A stretch of DNA of 64,000 nt from Kribbella pittospori (GCF_004331465.1 NZ_SJKB01000007.1:372001-436000); one strand, 5' to 3'; positions 33,322-42,745 are shown, counted from the stretch's first letter. The notes: generated by a model not told the origin, from the sequence alone. A program made the numbers and translations.

Positions 33322-34190
33322 CCGCCGAGTGCGAGCCCGATTCCAAGGCCGATGGCATAGAGGAGTTCGGTGAGCCCAGTCCCTTTCAGGACGGGGATGA
33401 GGGCTGGGCCAACCGCGTCGCTGAGGACTACTCGGATGGACTGGACGGCCAGGGGGATGGCGATGAAGGCCAGCAGGGTCCAGGGAGTTGCCAACGCGGA
33501 GACGGCTGCCAGGACGAACGCCAGTACGACGAGGGCGGCGTACAGGCGGCGGGAGTTAGCGGCGCCGAGGACTACGGCGAGGGTGCGTTTGCCGGTGACG
33601 GTGTCGGTGGGAATGTCGCGGAGGTTGTTGGCGACCAGAAGGGCGCAGGCGATGGACCCGATCGAGACCGCACCGGCGACGGCCGTCCAGCTCAGCGTCT
33701 CCGCCTGGACGTACGTCGTACCCAGTACGGCGACCAGCCCGAAGAAGAGGAAGACGCTGACCTCACCGAGTGCGCGGTACCCGTACGGTTTCTTGCCGCC
33801 GGTGTAGAACCACGCACCGAGCAGAGACGCCGCCCCAGCGACCAGCAGCCACCAGTTGGAGGTGGCGCACAGGATGATCCCGAGTACGGCGCCCACGCCG
33901 AAGCAGGTGAAGGCTGCGGTCTTCACCTGTCCCGGAGTGGCGACCTTGGAGCCGACCAGGCGCAGTGGGCCGACCCGGTTCTCGTCGGTGCCGCGGATGC
34001 CGTCGCTGTAGTCGTTGGCGTAGTTGACGCCGATCTGCAGGGTCAGCGCGACGCCGAGCGCGAGCAGGGCCTTCCACCAGACGAAGCCGTCCAGGTACGC
34101 GGCCGCACCGGTTCCGACGAGGACAGGGGAGATCGCGGCGGGCAGCGTGCGTGGGCGCGCGCCTTCGATCCACTGGGCAGGGGTGGCCAT
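33318..34190 (-). CDS. menA: 1,4-dihydroxy-2-naphthoate polyprenyltransferase
   Basis: A 290-residue UbiA-family membrane enzyme that attaches the polyprenyl chain to 1,4-dihydroxy-2-naphthoate, giving demethylmenaquinone. About eight to nine TM helices. The first Asp-rich prenyl-diphosphate/Mg site is NYANDYSDGIRGTD (Asn59, Asp60, Asp63), and NNLRDIPTDTVTGKRTLAV is the second. It starts at the ATG at 34190. It is divergent from menE across 62 bp and convergent with the exporter. Confidence 0.95.
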   Translation of the reverse strand: MATPAQWIEGARPRTLPAAISPVLVGTGAAAYLDGFVWWKALLALGVALTLQIGVNYANDYSDGIRGTDENRVGPLRLVGSKVATPGQVKTAAFTCFGVGAVLGIILCATSNWWLLVAGAASLLGAWFYTGGKKPYGYRALGEVSVFLFFGLVAVLGTTYVQAETLSWTAVAGAVSIGSIACALLVANNLRDIPTDTVTGKRTLAVVLGAANSRRLYAALVVLAFVLAAVSALATPWTLLAFIAIPLAVQSIRVVLSDAVGPALIPVLKGTGLTELLYAIGLGIGLALGG

Positions 34191-34252
34191 GACCGTCGAT
34201 TCTGTCAGCCGCGAGTCCGGCGTCCGACGCCGGGCCGTACGCTCGGAGTGAC

Positions 34253-35344
34253 ATGTCTAGCCTGCGCCTCGTCCCCGGTACGCCGGATGCCGTGTTGTCC
34301 GCGTTGAGCGGCGTACTGGACGGCAGTGGTACGCCGTTCGCGCCAGTACCGTCCGATCCGGCCGCGGCCGCACGCGTCAGGCAAGCGGCCGCACCGGACG
34401 AGCCGCTCGAGGATGGCTGTGCGGTGGTGCTGACCACATCCGGGTCGTCCGGTGAGCCCAAGGGCGTGCTGCTCTCCCGCGAGGCCCTGCTCGCGTCCGC
34501 GGTCGCAACGCATGCTCGCCTCGGCGGACCGGGGCAGTGGCTGCTCCCGATGAAGCCGTACTTCGTGGGCGGTCTGCAGATCCTCACCCGCTCGGTCGTA
34601 GCCGGCCAAACGCCCGTCATGCTCGGCGACAGCTTCACCGAGTCGACTCAGGAGTTGACCGGCCCACGCCGCTACACCGCGATGGTGCCGACCCAGCTGG
34701 CGCGCTACCTGGACACCGATCTGGATGCACTGCGCTCGTTCGACGCCATCATCATCGGTGGCGCCGCCACTCCGGCCCCGCTGAAGGCTCGTGCGGCCGA
34801 GGCAGGGGTTACCGCGATCCCGGCGTACGGGATGACCGAGACCGGCAGTGGCTGTGTGTACGCCGGTGAGCCGCTGGATAGTACGTCGATCGCGCTGGAC
34901 GACGGCCGGGTCCTGATCAAGGGCACCACACTGTTCTCCGGGTACCGGCTGCGGCCGGAGCTGACCGCGGAGGTGCTGCGGGACGGCTGGTTCCGGACGC
35001 AGGACCGCGGCGAGATCGTGGACGGCCGCCTGCGCATCATTGGCCGGCTCGACGACGTGGTGATCTCCGGCGGTGTCAACGTCACCCTCACCACCGTCCA
35101 GGCTCGGCTGCTTGAGCATCCCGGCGTGAAGGATGCCGTGGTGCTGGGAGTGCCGGACGCTGAGTGGGGGACCAGAGTGGTCGCCTTCGTCGTCGGTGAG
35201 CCCGGCCGCGACGAACTGCGGGACTTCGTGGCGGAGGCACTGCCGCGGACTTGGGCGCCACGTCAGGTGGTTGCCTTGGACACCTTGCCGATGCTTGCCT
35301 CGGGCAAGGTCGATCGGCAGCGGCTGCTGGAGACCGTGCGGTGA
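34253..35344 (+). CDS. menE: o-Succinylbenzoate-CoA ligase
   Basis: A 363-residue ANL-superfamily enzyme that activates o-succinylbenzoate with ATP and CoA. The P-loop is TTSGSSGEPKGVLLS (residues 61-75). Later motifs are IIIGGAATP, PAYGMTETGSG, DGWFRTQDRGEIVDGRLRIIGR and the catalytic Lys region in MLASGKVDRQRL. At 363 residues it is of the short actinobacterial type, missing much of the N-terminal domain of longer MenE proteins. It is first of a menE-menC-menD operon with 4-nt overlaps. Confidence 0.93.
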   Translation: MSSLRLVPGTPDAVLSALSGVLDGSGTPFAPVPSDPAAAARVRQAAAPDEPLEDGCAVVLTTSGSSGEPKGVLLSREALLASAVATHARLGGPGQWLLPMKPYFVGGLQILTRSVVAGQTPVMLGDSFTESTQELTGPRRYTAMVPTQLARYLDTDLDALRSFDAIIIGGAATPAPLKARAAEAGVTAIPAYGMTETGSGCVYAGEPLDSTSIALDDGRVLIKGTTLFSGYRLRPELTAEVLRDGWFRTQDRGEIVDGRLRIIGRLDDVVISGGVNVTLTTVQARLLEHPGVKDAVVLGVPDAEWGTRVVAFVVGEPGRDELRDFVAEALPRTWAPRQVVALDTLPMLASGKVDRQRLLETVR

Positions 35345-36273
35345 TCACGTACTCGATCGGCCTGAAGAACAAGTTCCGCGGCATCACCCTGCGCGAGGGC
35401 ATGGTGTTCGAGGGTCCGGCGGGCTGGGCCGAGTGGAGCCCGTTCCTCGACTACGACGACGCCACCTGCGTCTCCTGGCTGCGGGCTGCCCGCGAGGCGG
35501 CTGTCCACGGTTGGCCGGCGCCGGTGCGGGACGTCGTACCGGTGAACTGCACGGTGCCGGCGGTCGGCCCGTCCAAGGCGGCGGAGATCGTCCGGGCGTC
35601 CGGGTGCGGCACGGCCAAGGTGAAGGTGGCCGAGCCGGGGCAGACGCTCGCTGACGACCTGGAGCGAGTGGAGGCTGTGCGGGACGCCATCGGCGCGGGC
35701 CGGGTGCGGATCGACGCGAACGGCGCGTGGTCCGTGGATGAGGCCGTGAAGAGCCTGAAGGAGCTGGCCCGCTTCGACCTGGAGTACGTCGAGCAGCCGT
35801 GCGCGGCCGTGGAGGATCTGGCCGCGGTACGACGGCGTACCGACGTACCCGTGGCCGCGGACGAGTCGATCCGGCGAGCCGAAGACCCGCTGCTGGTGAA
35901 GAAGCTGGAGGCGGCGGACATCGCCGTACTCAAGGTGCAGCCGATCGGCGGAGTCCGTGCCTGCCTGGAGATCGCCGAGCAGATCGGACTCCCGGTGGTG
36001 GTGTCGTCAGCTCTGGAGACGTCCGTGGGGATCGCCGCCGGTGTCGCACTCGCTGCAGCGCTGCCGGACCTGCCCTACGCATGCGGCCTCGCCACGGTGT
36101 CGATGTTCACCAGTGAGGTCGTCGCGGAGCCACTGCTGCCGGTGGACGGCTTCCTGCCGGTCAGACGCGTGCAGCCTGACCCGGCGCTGCTGGCCGCGGC
36201 CCGTGCGGATGAGACCAGGACCGCACTGTGGGAAGAACGCATGACCCGCGTGCAGAAGAGGAGTGCCGGATGA
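35341..36273 (+). CDS. menC: o-Succinylbenzoate synthase
   Basis: A 310-residue enolase-superfamily dehydratase that makes o-succinylbenzoate from SHCHC. Catalytic residues are visible: KxK (Lys93, Lys95 in TAKVKVAEPG); metal ligands Asp125 (RIDANGAW), Glu151 (EQPC) and Asp174 (AADES); and the second Lys in AVLKVQPIGG. The start is GTG, overlapping the menE stop as GTGA. An internal menB, present between such genes in some relatives, is absent. Confidence 0.94.
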   Translation: MITYSIGLKNKFRGITLREGMVFEGPAGWAEWSPFLDYDDATCVSWLRAAREAAVHGWPAPVRDVVPVNCTVPAVGPSKAAEIVRASGCGTAKVKVAEPGQTLADDLERVEAVRDAIGAGRVRIDANGAWSVDEAVKSLKELARFDLEYVEQPCAAVEDLAAVRRRTDVPVAADESIRRAEDPLLVKKLEAADIAVLKVQPIGGVRACLEIAEQIGLPVVVSSALETSVGIAAGVALAAALPDLPYACGLATVSMFTSEVVAEPLLPVDGFLPVRRVQPDPALLAAARADETRTALWEERMTRVQKRSAG

Positions 36274-37910
36274 ATCCGTCCACAGCGTTCGCGACGGTGG
36301 TGGTCGACGAGCTGATCCGGAACGGTGTGCGCGAGGCCGTGGTCGCCCCCGGCTCGCGTAGCGCCCCGCTGGCGTTGGCGTTCGCCGCTGCGGACCGGGA
36401 GGGACGGCTGCGGTTGCACGTCCGGATCGACGAGCGTACGGCGGGCTTCCTCGCGATCGGCCTGATCCGCGGGACCGGACTGCCGGTGCCAGTGCTGACA
36501 ACCTCCGGTACGGCGGTCGCCAACTTGCACCCGGCGGTCCTCGAGGCATCGCACAGCGGACTGCCCTTGATCGTCCTCAGTGCGGACCGCCCACCGGCGC
36601 TGCGGGGGAGCGGTGCCAACCAGACGACGGACCAGTTGAAGGTGTTCGGCTCCGCGGTGCGGCTGTTCCACGAGATGGGTACGCCGGTCCGTGAGGTCGG
36701 GCAGGTGGCCTACTGGCGTTCACAGATAGCGCGCGCCATAGCCAATGCCGTGGGAGCGCGGTCTGCCGATCCGGGCCCGGTGCAGCTCAACTGCCCGCTG
36801 TCAGAACCGCTGGTGCCAACCGATGGTCCGGACTGGCCGGAGTCCCTGGCTGGTCGTAGTACTGGGCCTTGGACTGCCGTGCATGCGGCCAGTGGGCCGC
36901 CGACGGCGATCTCGCCTGGCCCTAAGACTGTGGTGGTTGCAGGCGACGGTGCATCGCAGGCGGCGCGGCTGGTGGCGGAGGCGGGTCAGTGGCCGTTATT
37001 CGCCGAGCCGTCCAGTCGGGCGCGGACCGGTCCGGCGGTCATCTCGGCGTACCGGTTATTGCTGCAGGCAAACGCTTTGGCCGGGGAGATCGAGCGGGTG
37101 CTGGTGTTCGGGCACCCGACGCTGTCCCGGCCGGTCTCCAAGCTGCTGGCTCGCCACGACCTCGAGGTGGTCGTGGTCTCGCCGACCGGGCTGTGGCCGG
37201 ACCCGGCCCGCCGCGCGGCGTCCGTCGTCACCGGGCTCGAGGTCACCGGGCCGGACACCACCGACTGGCTGGAGCGCTGGCAGCAGGCCGATCAGCTGGC
37301 CCGCCCGGCGATCGACAAGGTCGTGACGGACAGCCTGACCGGTCCGGGCGTCGCCGCCATCGTCGGTGAGGCGGTCGGTGCCGACGGCATGCTCGTGGTC
37401 GCCTCCTCCAACCCGGTGCGCGACCTCGACCTGGCCCCGGTGGTCCCGATCCGGACCATCGCCAACCGCGGCCTTGCCGGCATCGACGGCACCATCTCGA
37501 CTGCAGTCGGCGCAGCCCTCGCGAACGCCGGGCCGACGTACGCGCTGATCGGCGACCTGGCCTTCCTGCACGACTCCAACGGCCTGATCATCGGGCCCGA
37601 CGAGGCGCGGCCGGATCTGCGCATCGTGGTGGTCAACGACAACGGCGGCGGCATCTTCTCCACGCTCGAGCAGGGCGATCCGACCCACGCCACCCACTTC
37701 GAGAGAATCTTCGGCACGCCCCACAACACCGACCTCGGTGCGTTGTGCGCAGCGACCAGTACGCCGTACACGCTCGCGGAAACGCCAGAGGCCCTCCGCG
37801 CCGCACTCACCCGCACGGTCGCCGGCCTGGACGTTGTAGAAGCCCGCATCCCGCGCACCGCGCACCGCCCGATCACCGAGGCACTGATAGCGGCACTCAG
37901 CCAGCAGTAA
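36270..37910 (+). CDS. menD: SEPHCHC synthase
   Basis: A 546-residue thiamine-diphosphate enzyme joining isochorismate and 2-oxoglutarate. The N-terminal region has REAVVAPGSRSAPLALAFA and DERTAGFLAIGLI; the ThDP/Mg motif spans LIGDLAFLHDSNGL to VVNDNGGGIFSTLEQ. It starts at the ATG at 36270 inside the menC stop (ATGA). Its last 14 nt overlap the convergent mannosyltransferase gene. It takes its substrate from MenF, encoded 14 kb away in the window. Confidence 0.95.
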   Translation: MNPSTAFATVVVDELIRNGVREAVVAPGSRSAPLALAFAAADREGRLRLHVRIDERTAGFLAIGLIRGTGLPVPVLTTSGTAVANLHPAVLEASHSGLPLIVLSADRPPALRGSGANQTTDQLKVFGSAVRLFHEMGTPVREVGQVAYWRSQIARAIANAVGARSADPGPVQLNCPLSEPLVPTDGPDWPESLAGRSTGPWTAVHAASGPPTAISPGPKTVVVAGDGASQAARLVAEAGQWPLFAEPSSRARTGPAVISAYRLLLQANALAGEIERVLVFGHPTLSRPVSKLLARHDLEVVVVSPTGLWPDPARRAASVVTGLEVTGPDTTDWLERWQQADQLARPAIDKVVTDSLTGPGVAAIVGEAVGADGMLVVASSNPVRDLDLAPVVPIRTIANRGLAGIDGTISTAVGAALANAGPTYALIGDLAFLHDSNGLIIGPDEARPDLRIVVVNDNGGGIFSTLEQGDPTHATHFERIFGTPHNTDLGALCAATSTPYTLAETPEALRAALTRTVAGLDVVEARIPRTAHRPITEALIAALSQQ

Positions 37911-39318
37911 CCGCGACCCGGGCCTTCTTCGAGGGCTGCAGCGTGCGCAGGTGGTTGAGCAGCGGCGCGATGGTCGCGATCGCCAAAGCCGTGGTGGTGA
38001 GGATCGGCATGGTCGCACCGCGCAGTGACGAGTTGAGTGGCGCGGCGATCGTGAAGATGAGGCTGATCGCGGTCATGGTGGTGGTCAGCCTGCGCCCAGG
38101 CCGCGCAACAGCCAGGAACGGCAGGCACCACAGGAAGTACCAGTCGTGCGCCGTCGGCCCCAGCAGGACCACTGCCAACAGAGCGATACCCACTGCCCGG
38201 GCCGCGTGGTGGATAGACGAGCGCAGGCTCAGAACCGCTATCAGTCCGATCGCCAGGACCATGCCGACCAGCCGGACGATCTGGAGCGACTGCTGCGCGG
38301 CAGTGTCCTCGCCCAACCACTCCAGTACACCGGACGCCGCCATACCGATCAGGTTCGCGATGGAGAACGGCGATCGGACCAGTCCCGGTACGTCGAGCGC
38401 GCCCAGCCACCCGGACCCCACGCCGGTCAATTCCCCGATCGTCACCAGCGTGAGAACCGACACCGCGCCCGCGATCACCAGACTGGCGAAGCGAAGCGCC
38501 CGTCCGGCCAGCGGGCTCATGACAGCAGCGATCGCGATGACCACCAGCCCACCAGGTAGCTTCACCGCTGCCGCTGCACCTGCGATAACAGCCGCCGTGC
38601 CCCAGCGGCCGGTGAGAGCCACAGCGAAGGCGCTGCACGCCAGTCCGAGCATCAGAATGTCGTTGTGCGCGGCACCGATGCCATGCGTGATCAGCATCGG
38701 GTTGGCCACCACCAGCCAGGTCGCGATGGCCGGATCGACGCGGCAGGCCGTTGCCAGCCGTGGCACGGCCCAGGCGATCAGCACGATGCCCAGTACGGCG
38801 AGGAGCCGGTGGGCCAGCATCAGCACGTACGGATCCATCGTGAGGTGCGCCATCAGGCCGCCGTACGCGAGTGGCAGCGGCCCGTACGGCGCCGGAGTCT
38901 GCATCCACATCGGGTCGACCGCTTCGACGATGTGGCCGGACAGTGCGCCGGGACCGACCTCGTACGGGTTGTATCCCTCGGCCACCAGTGCGCCCTGCGC
39001 GGCGTAGCTCCAGGCGTCCCGGCTGAACAGCGGCGGGATCAGCAGCAGCGGCGCACTCCAGTACGCCGCCATCCGCAGCAACGGTGTGCGTTGCCCAGTC
39101 ATGACCTGGCGGCCCGAGGACAGCCAGGCCCATGCCATCAGTCCGAGCCCGGCCACCATGAAGGTGAGTCCGACCATCCGGCCGGCCAGAGTGGTCCGCA
39201 GGTCACCGGTGATCGGCAGGTCCGCCACCCATGACGAGGGCGGCACCACCGAGGTCACCAGACTCGCGACAGCGACGACGGCGGAGCCGACCACTCCACG
39301 GATCATCGGCGAGCGCAC
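37897..39318 (-). CDS. mptB: Polyprenol-phosphomannose alpha-1,6-mannosyltransferase (MptB-like)
   Basis: A 473-residue GT-C membrane glycosyltransferase with about 12 to 13 TM helices. The first extracytoplasmic loop carries the catalytic-type Asp in PPLFSRDAWSYAAQGALVAEG, followed by YNPYEVGPGALSG, a pattern typical of MptB. Such enzymes extend the mannan core of lipomannan-type envelope glycolipids using polyprenyl-phosphate mannose. It overlaps the menD end by 14 nt. The exact linkage made is by family analogy. Confidence 0.82.
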   Translation of the reverse strand: MRSPMIRGVVGSAVVAVASLVTSVVPPSSWVADLPITGDLRTTLAGRMVGLTFMVAGLGLMAWAWLSSGRQVMTGQRTPLLRMAAYWSAPLLLIPPLFSRDAWSYAAQGALVAEGYNPYEVGPGALSGHIVEAVDPMWMQTPAPYGPLPLAYGGLMAHLTMDPYVLMLAHRLLAVLGIVLIAWAVPRLATACRVDPAIATWLVVANPMLITHGIGAAHNDILMLGLACSAFAVALTGRWGTAAVIAGAAAAVKLPGGLVVIAIAAVMSPLAGRALRFASLVIAGAVSVLTLVTIGELTGVGSGWLGALDVPGLVRSPFSIANLIGMAASGVLEWLGEDTAAQQSLQIVRLVGMVLAIGLIAVLSLRSSIHHAARAVGIALLAVVLLGPTAHDWYFLWCLPFLAVARPGRRLTTTMTAISLIFTIAAPLNSSLRGATMPILTTTALAIATIAPLLNHLRTLQPSKKARVAVTAG

Positions 39319-39368
39319 AGCCGGAGGCTAGGCAGGCTGGGCGACTCCCCGATGAACAACAACTTGCG

Positions 39369-40133
39369 TCAGGCGGATTCCTTGCGGAAGGTGCGGGCTC
39401 CGACGGCCAGGCCGACGACCGTCAGCAGCACGACCCAGAACAGGCCCCACAGCGACGACGAACTGCTGATGTCGCCGCGGAACAGCGAACGGACGCCGTT
39501 CACCACGTGCTTCAGCGGGCTGATGTCGGACAGCCGCTGCAGCCACTCCGGGCCGATCTGCATCGGCAGCAGGATGCCGGACAGCAGCAGCAACGGCATC
39601 GCGATCCCGTTCAGCAGCGGGGCCAGTGCGTCCTCGCTCTTCGTGATGAGCGCGACGGAGTACGACAGCGAGGCGAAGGTCGCGCCGAGAAGTGCGACGA
39701 TCACCAGCGACAGCAGTACGCCGCTCCACGGTGCCCGCAGGCCGAGCGGGATGGCCGCGAGGAGCAGGAGGATGGACTGGACCACGAGGACGACGACATC
39801 ACGCAGTACTCGCCCTGCCATCAAGGCGATCCGGGATGCCGGCGTCACCCGGTCGGCCTCGATCACACCAGCCCGGTACTCCGCGATCAGGCCGAAGCCG
39901 ACGAACATCGCGCCGAACATGCCGAGCTGGACGATCAGGCCCGGAATGAACACCTGGTAGGCGTTGGTGGTCGCGCCCTGGCTGATCTCCGCGGTGATCG
40001 GCTTCAGCAGCGGGCCGAACAGGAACAGATACATCAGCGGCTGGCTGAGCATCAGAATCGACCACATCGGGTTCCGTAGCGACAACCGCATGGCCCGGTG
40101 GAACACGATCCAGGTCTCGCGAAGCGTGGTCAC
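39369..40133 (-). CDS. ABC transporter permease, DrrB type
   Basis: A 254-residue ABC-2 permease with six TM helices. FHRAMRLSLRNPMWSILMLSQPLMYLFLFGPLL at the N-terminus and ERLSDISPLKHVVNG-type loops resemble daunorubicin-resistance DrrB. It overlaps the ATPase gene by 4 nt, so the two form one exporter. A PadR regulator lies upstream in the same direction. The export substrate is not known. Confidence 0.9.
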   Translation of the reverse strand: MTTLRETWIVFHRAMRLSLRNPMWSILMLSQPLMYLFLFGPLLKPITAEISQGATTNAYQVFIPGLIVQLGMFGAMFVGFGLIAEYRAGVIEADRVTPASRIALMAGRVLRDVVVLVVQSILLLLAAIPLGLRAPWSGVLLSLVIVALLGATFASLSYSVALITKSEDALAPLLNGIAMPLLLLSGILLPMQIGPEWLQRLSDISPLKHVVNGVRSLFRGDISSSSSLWGLFWVVLLTVVGLAVGARTFRKESA

Positions 40134-41125
40134 GCCACAACCTCCTGCTTCTCCTCGGTCTCGGCCGGGGTGACGTCGTCGTCGCGCAACGACCGGCCGG
40201 TCATGCTCAGGAACACGTCGTCCAGCGTCGGTCGATGCACCTCGACCCCCTGCAGTTCGATGCCCTGGGCATCGATCGAGCGGAGCAGGCCGGGCAGCAC
40301 CGACCCGCCGCGCGGGATCCGGAAGCCGACCACGTCGCCGTCGGTCTCCACCTCGACCGCACCGTCCAGTTCGCCGACGATCTTGCTCACCGCGGGCGCC
40401 CGGCCGGCATCGGCCAGACTGAGCCGGACCGCGTCGCCGGAGACCTGCTGCTTCAGCGCCTCAGGGGTGCCGGAGGCAACGATCTTGCCGTGGTCGATGA
40501 CCAGGATCCGGTCGCACAGCGCGTCCGCCTCGTCCAGGTAATGGGTGGTGAGGAAGATCGTCGCGCCCCGGTCGCGCAGGCCGCGGATGTGCTCCCACAG
40601 GTTGGCCCGCGCCTGCGGGTCGAGGCCCGTGGTCGGCTCGTCCAGGAAGATCAGCTTCGGCTCGTGGATCAGCCCCATCACGATGTCGAGCCTGCGACGC
40701 TGACCGCCGGACAGCGTCTTGCACTGCCGCCGCCACAGCCCAGGCAGATCCATCTCCTCGAACAACCGCTGACCGTCCGCGGCCGCCTTCGCCTTCGGTA
40801 CGCCGTACAGCCGGGCATGGTCGACGACCTCGTCACCGGCGATCGCCTCGGGCAGGGTCGACCCGCTCTGCGGCACGTAGCCGATCCCACGTCGTACGCC
40901 GACCGGATCCTTGGCCAGGTCGCAGCCGGCCACCGTTGCGGTCCCACTGGTCGGCTGGATCAGCGTGGCCAGCATCCGCAGCGTGGTGGTCTTGCCGGCC
41001 CCGTTCGGGCCGAGAAAGCCGACGATCTCCCCGTCGGCGACATCCAGATCAACCCCCTGCACGGCCTGCACCGGCCCGCGCTTGGTTTTGAAGGTGCGGA
41101 CAAGTCCGCGAGCTTCGATCATCAT
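40130..41125 (-). CDS. ABC transporter ATP-binding protein, DrrA type
   Basis: A 331-residue ATPase. Walker A is GPNGAGKTTTLRM (about residues 39-51), signature LSGGQRRRLDIVMGL, Walker B LIFLDEPTTGLDP, and the H-loop is in FLTTHYLDEADAL. The C-terminal extension of about 90 residues is typical of the DrrA subfamily. The ATG at 41125 (or 41122) is used; no good ribosome site precedes it, so a leaderless or short-leader message is possible. A palindrome lies 17 bp upstream. Confidence 0.92.
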   Translation of the reverse strand: MMIEARGLVRTFKTKRGPVQAVQGVDLDVADGEIVGFLGPNGAGKTTTLRMLATLIQPTSGTATVAGCDLAKDPVGVRRGIGYVPQSGSTLPEAIAGDEVVDHARLYGVPKAKAAADGQRLFEEMDLPGLWRRQCKTLSGGQRRRLDIVMGLIHEPKLIFLDEPTTGLDPQARANLWEHIRGLRDRGATIFLTTHYLDEADALCDRILVIDHGKIVASGTPEALKQQVSGDAVRLSLADAGRAPAVSKIVGELDGAVEVETDGDVVGFRIPRGGSVLPGLLRSIDAQGIELQGVEVHRPTLDDVFLSMTGRSLRDDDVTPAETEEKQEVVA

Positions 41126-41141
41126 GCGGACAGTCTGAGCG

Positions 41142-41167
41142 ATCAACTTTGACTAGTCAATGTTGAT
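41142..41167. promoter_or_regulatory. 26-bp near-perfect palindrome upstream of drrA-like gene
   Basis: On the plus strand: ATCAAC, T, TTGACTAGTCAA, T, GTTGAT. The 12-bp core and both 6-bp flanks are perfect; only one symmetric pair mismatches. It lies in the 92-bp gap between the PadR gene and the ATPase gene and is the likely PadR operator. Confidence 0.8.
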
Positions 41168-41217
41168 TAAACCCCGAACCAGATACCGGGTGGAGGGGCG
41201 GCCGAGGGGGGTGTGGG

Positions 41218-41868
41218 TCAGTCGGCGGAGTGGTCCGGGCTGTCGCCGGAGCGGTCGGGGATCTCACGCCAGTGGGTGACCATGCCGGGGTACGGCTCCC
41301 AGTCGGCGGCCTCGCCGGCGAACGAATAGGCGCCGTCGGCGACGCGCTGGTGGAACTCCCGGGTCCACTCCAGCTCGCCCTTGTCCCGGGCGGTCGAGAT
41401 GCGGAACATCTCGACCACGTGGTTGGGGGTGGCGGGGGCTTCGAGGATCTGGCGTTCGGAGAAGGGCTCGGCCTTGAGCCACGACTCCACCTGGGTCATG
41501 CGGGCCTCCAGGGCCGCTAGGACCTCGTCGCGGCGCAGCGACCAGAGGAAGGCCAGCGCCGCCTGCATCTTGTCGGGGTGGAAGCTGTCGACCGTCCAGA
41601 GCATGCCGCGCAGCAGCGAGAAGTACTCCGTCTCGCCATCGGCCGTCAGCTTGTACGAGGTGCGCCCCGGCCGCTGACCGCTCTCCTCGTCGAGTTCCTG
41701 CAGGTAGCCGTGCTTGGCCAGCGTCCGCAGCCCGGTGTAGATCGAGCCCGGGTTGATGTTGGCCCAGTCCTGCACGTCCCAGGTCAGCAACTCACGACGC
41801 AACTGGTAGCCGTAGGCCGGCTGGAAGATCCGCACGACCCCGAGCAACAGCAACCGCGTCGTCGACAT
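41218..41868 (-). CDS. PadR-family transcriptional regulator
   Basis: A 216-residue regulator. The N-terminal winged helix (about 1-75) reads RLLLLGVVRIFQPAYGYQLRRELLTW, then NINPGSIYTGLRTLAKHGYL and GRTSYKLTADGETEYFSLL, the PadR pattern; the rest is the Vir_act_alpha_C-like helical dimer domain. The ATG at 41868 has no good ribosome site; TACACT six nt upstream could be a -10 of a leaderless transcript. It precedes the ABC exporter genes it probably represses. Confidence 0.9.
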   Translation of the reverse strand: MSTTRLLLLGVVRIFQPAYGYQLRRELLTWDVQDWANINPGSIYTGLRTLAKHGYLQELDEESGQRPGRTSYKLTADGETEYFSLLRGMLWTVDSFHPDKMQAALAFLWSLRRDEVLAALEARMTQVESWLKAEPFSERQILEAPATPNHVVEMFRISTARDKGELEWTREFHQRVADGAYSFAGEAADWEPYPGMVTHWREIPDRSGDSPDHSAD

Positions 41869-41923
41869 GCTCGCAGTGTAAATCCGCGCGACCGGAACCG
41901 GGCCGAGGCGTACTCTCCCGGGC

Positions 41924-42745
41924 ATGGATGTGCGTGTGACGAGTGATGCCGAGGCCTTCGAGCGGACCGTGTTCCCCTTCCTGCAAAGGGATCCGGTGCT
42001 GAACACGCTCATCATGAGCAACGTCCACCAGCGCGCCGCCGAGCGGCTCGAGCCGGAGCCGTCGTACTTCGTCTCCGTGCACGACGGCGACGTGGTCGGG
42101 GCCGCGATGCGGACACCCGGCCGGTTCGTCTACCTCGGCGCCCTCCGCGCGGACCTCGCCGAGCCGGTGGCCGATGCGTACGCCGGCGTCCTGCCGGAGC
42201 TGGCCGGGGTGACCGGCGATCGTCCGGCGGCGCAGCGGTTCGCGGCCCGCTGGTGCGAGCGCCGCGGCGGACGGGTGAGTGAGTCCAAGGGCACCCGGCT
42301 GCACAAGCTGACCACCTTGACGCCGCTCCCGGCCGAGGCTGGTCAGGCCAGGCTCATGCGGGACGACGAGGTCGACCTGGTCGCGGCCTGGGGGAAGGAC
42401 GGCTTCCGCGAGGAGTTGAGGAGCGGATACCGCGAGTGGGCAGACAGGCAGCTGCAGCTGGGCACGCTGTGGATCTGGGCGACCGACGCCGAACCGGTGA
42501 GCATGGTCGGCTTCCACCGCCCGGTCTTCGGTGTCTGCCGGGTCGGGCCGGTGTACACGCCGCCCGAGCACCGCCGGCACGGGTACGCCGGTGCTCTCAC
42601 CGGTCACGTCAGTGCGAAGATCCTTGCTGAAGGCAACCAGGCGTGTCTCTACACCGACCTGAGCAACCCGACGTCGAACAAGCTCTACCACCGGCTCGGC
42701 TACCGCTCGGTGGCCGACTTCGTCGAGATGGAGTTCAGCCGATGA
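41924..42745 (+). CDS. GNAT-family N-acetyltransferase (two-lobed, DUF4081-like)
   Basis: A 273-residue protein. The N-terminal lobe (1 to about 130) begins VTSDAEAFERTVFPFLQRDPVLNTLI. The C-terminal GNAT lobe has the acetyl-CoA loop RVGPVYTPPEHRRHGYAGAL and ends LYHRLGYRSVADFVEMEFSR. The DUF4081-type N-terminal lobe is common in actinobacteria. It is divergent from the PadR gene by 55 bp. Its stop overlaps, as ATGA, the start of an internally deleted paralogue. Substrate unknown. Confidence 0.85.
   Translation: MDVRVTSDAEAFERTVFPFLQRDPVLNTLIMSNVHQRAAERLEPEPSYFVSVHDGDVVGAAMRTPGRFVYLGALRADLAEPVADAYAGVLPELAGVTGDRPAAQRFAARWCERRGGRVSESKGTRLHKLTTLTPLPAEAGQARLMRDDEVDLVAAWGKDGFREELRSGYREWADRQLQLGTLWIWATDAEPVSMVGFHRPVFGVCRVGPVYTPPEHRRHGYAGALTGHVSAKILAEGNQACLYTDLSNPTSNKLYHRLGYRSVADFVEMEFSR

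Noticed and set aside
37292..39133. 613-codon minus-strand frame over menD and mptB
   Set aside because: Overlaps two genes with clear motifs; its content is a frame-shifted reading of mptB.
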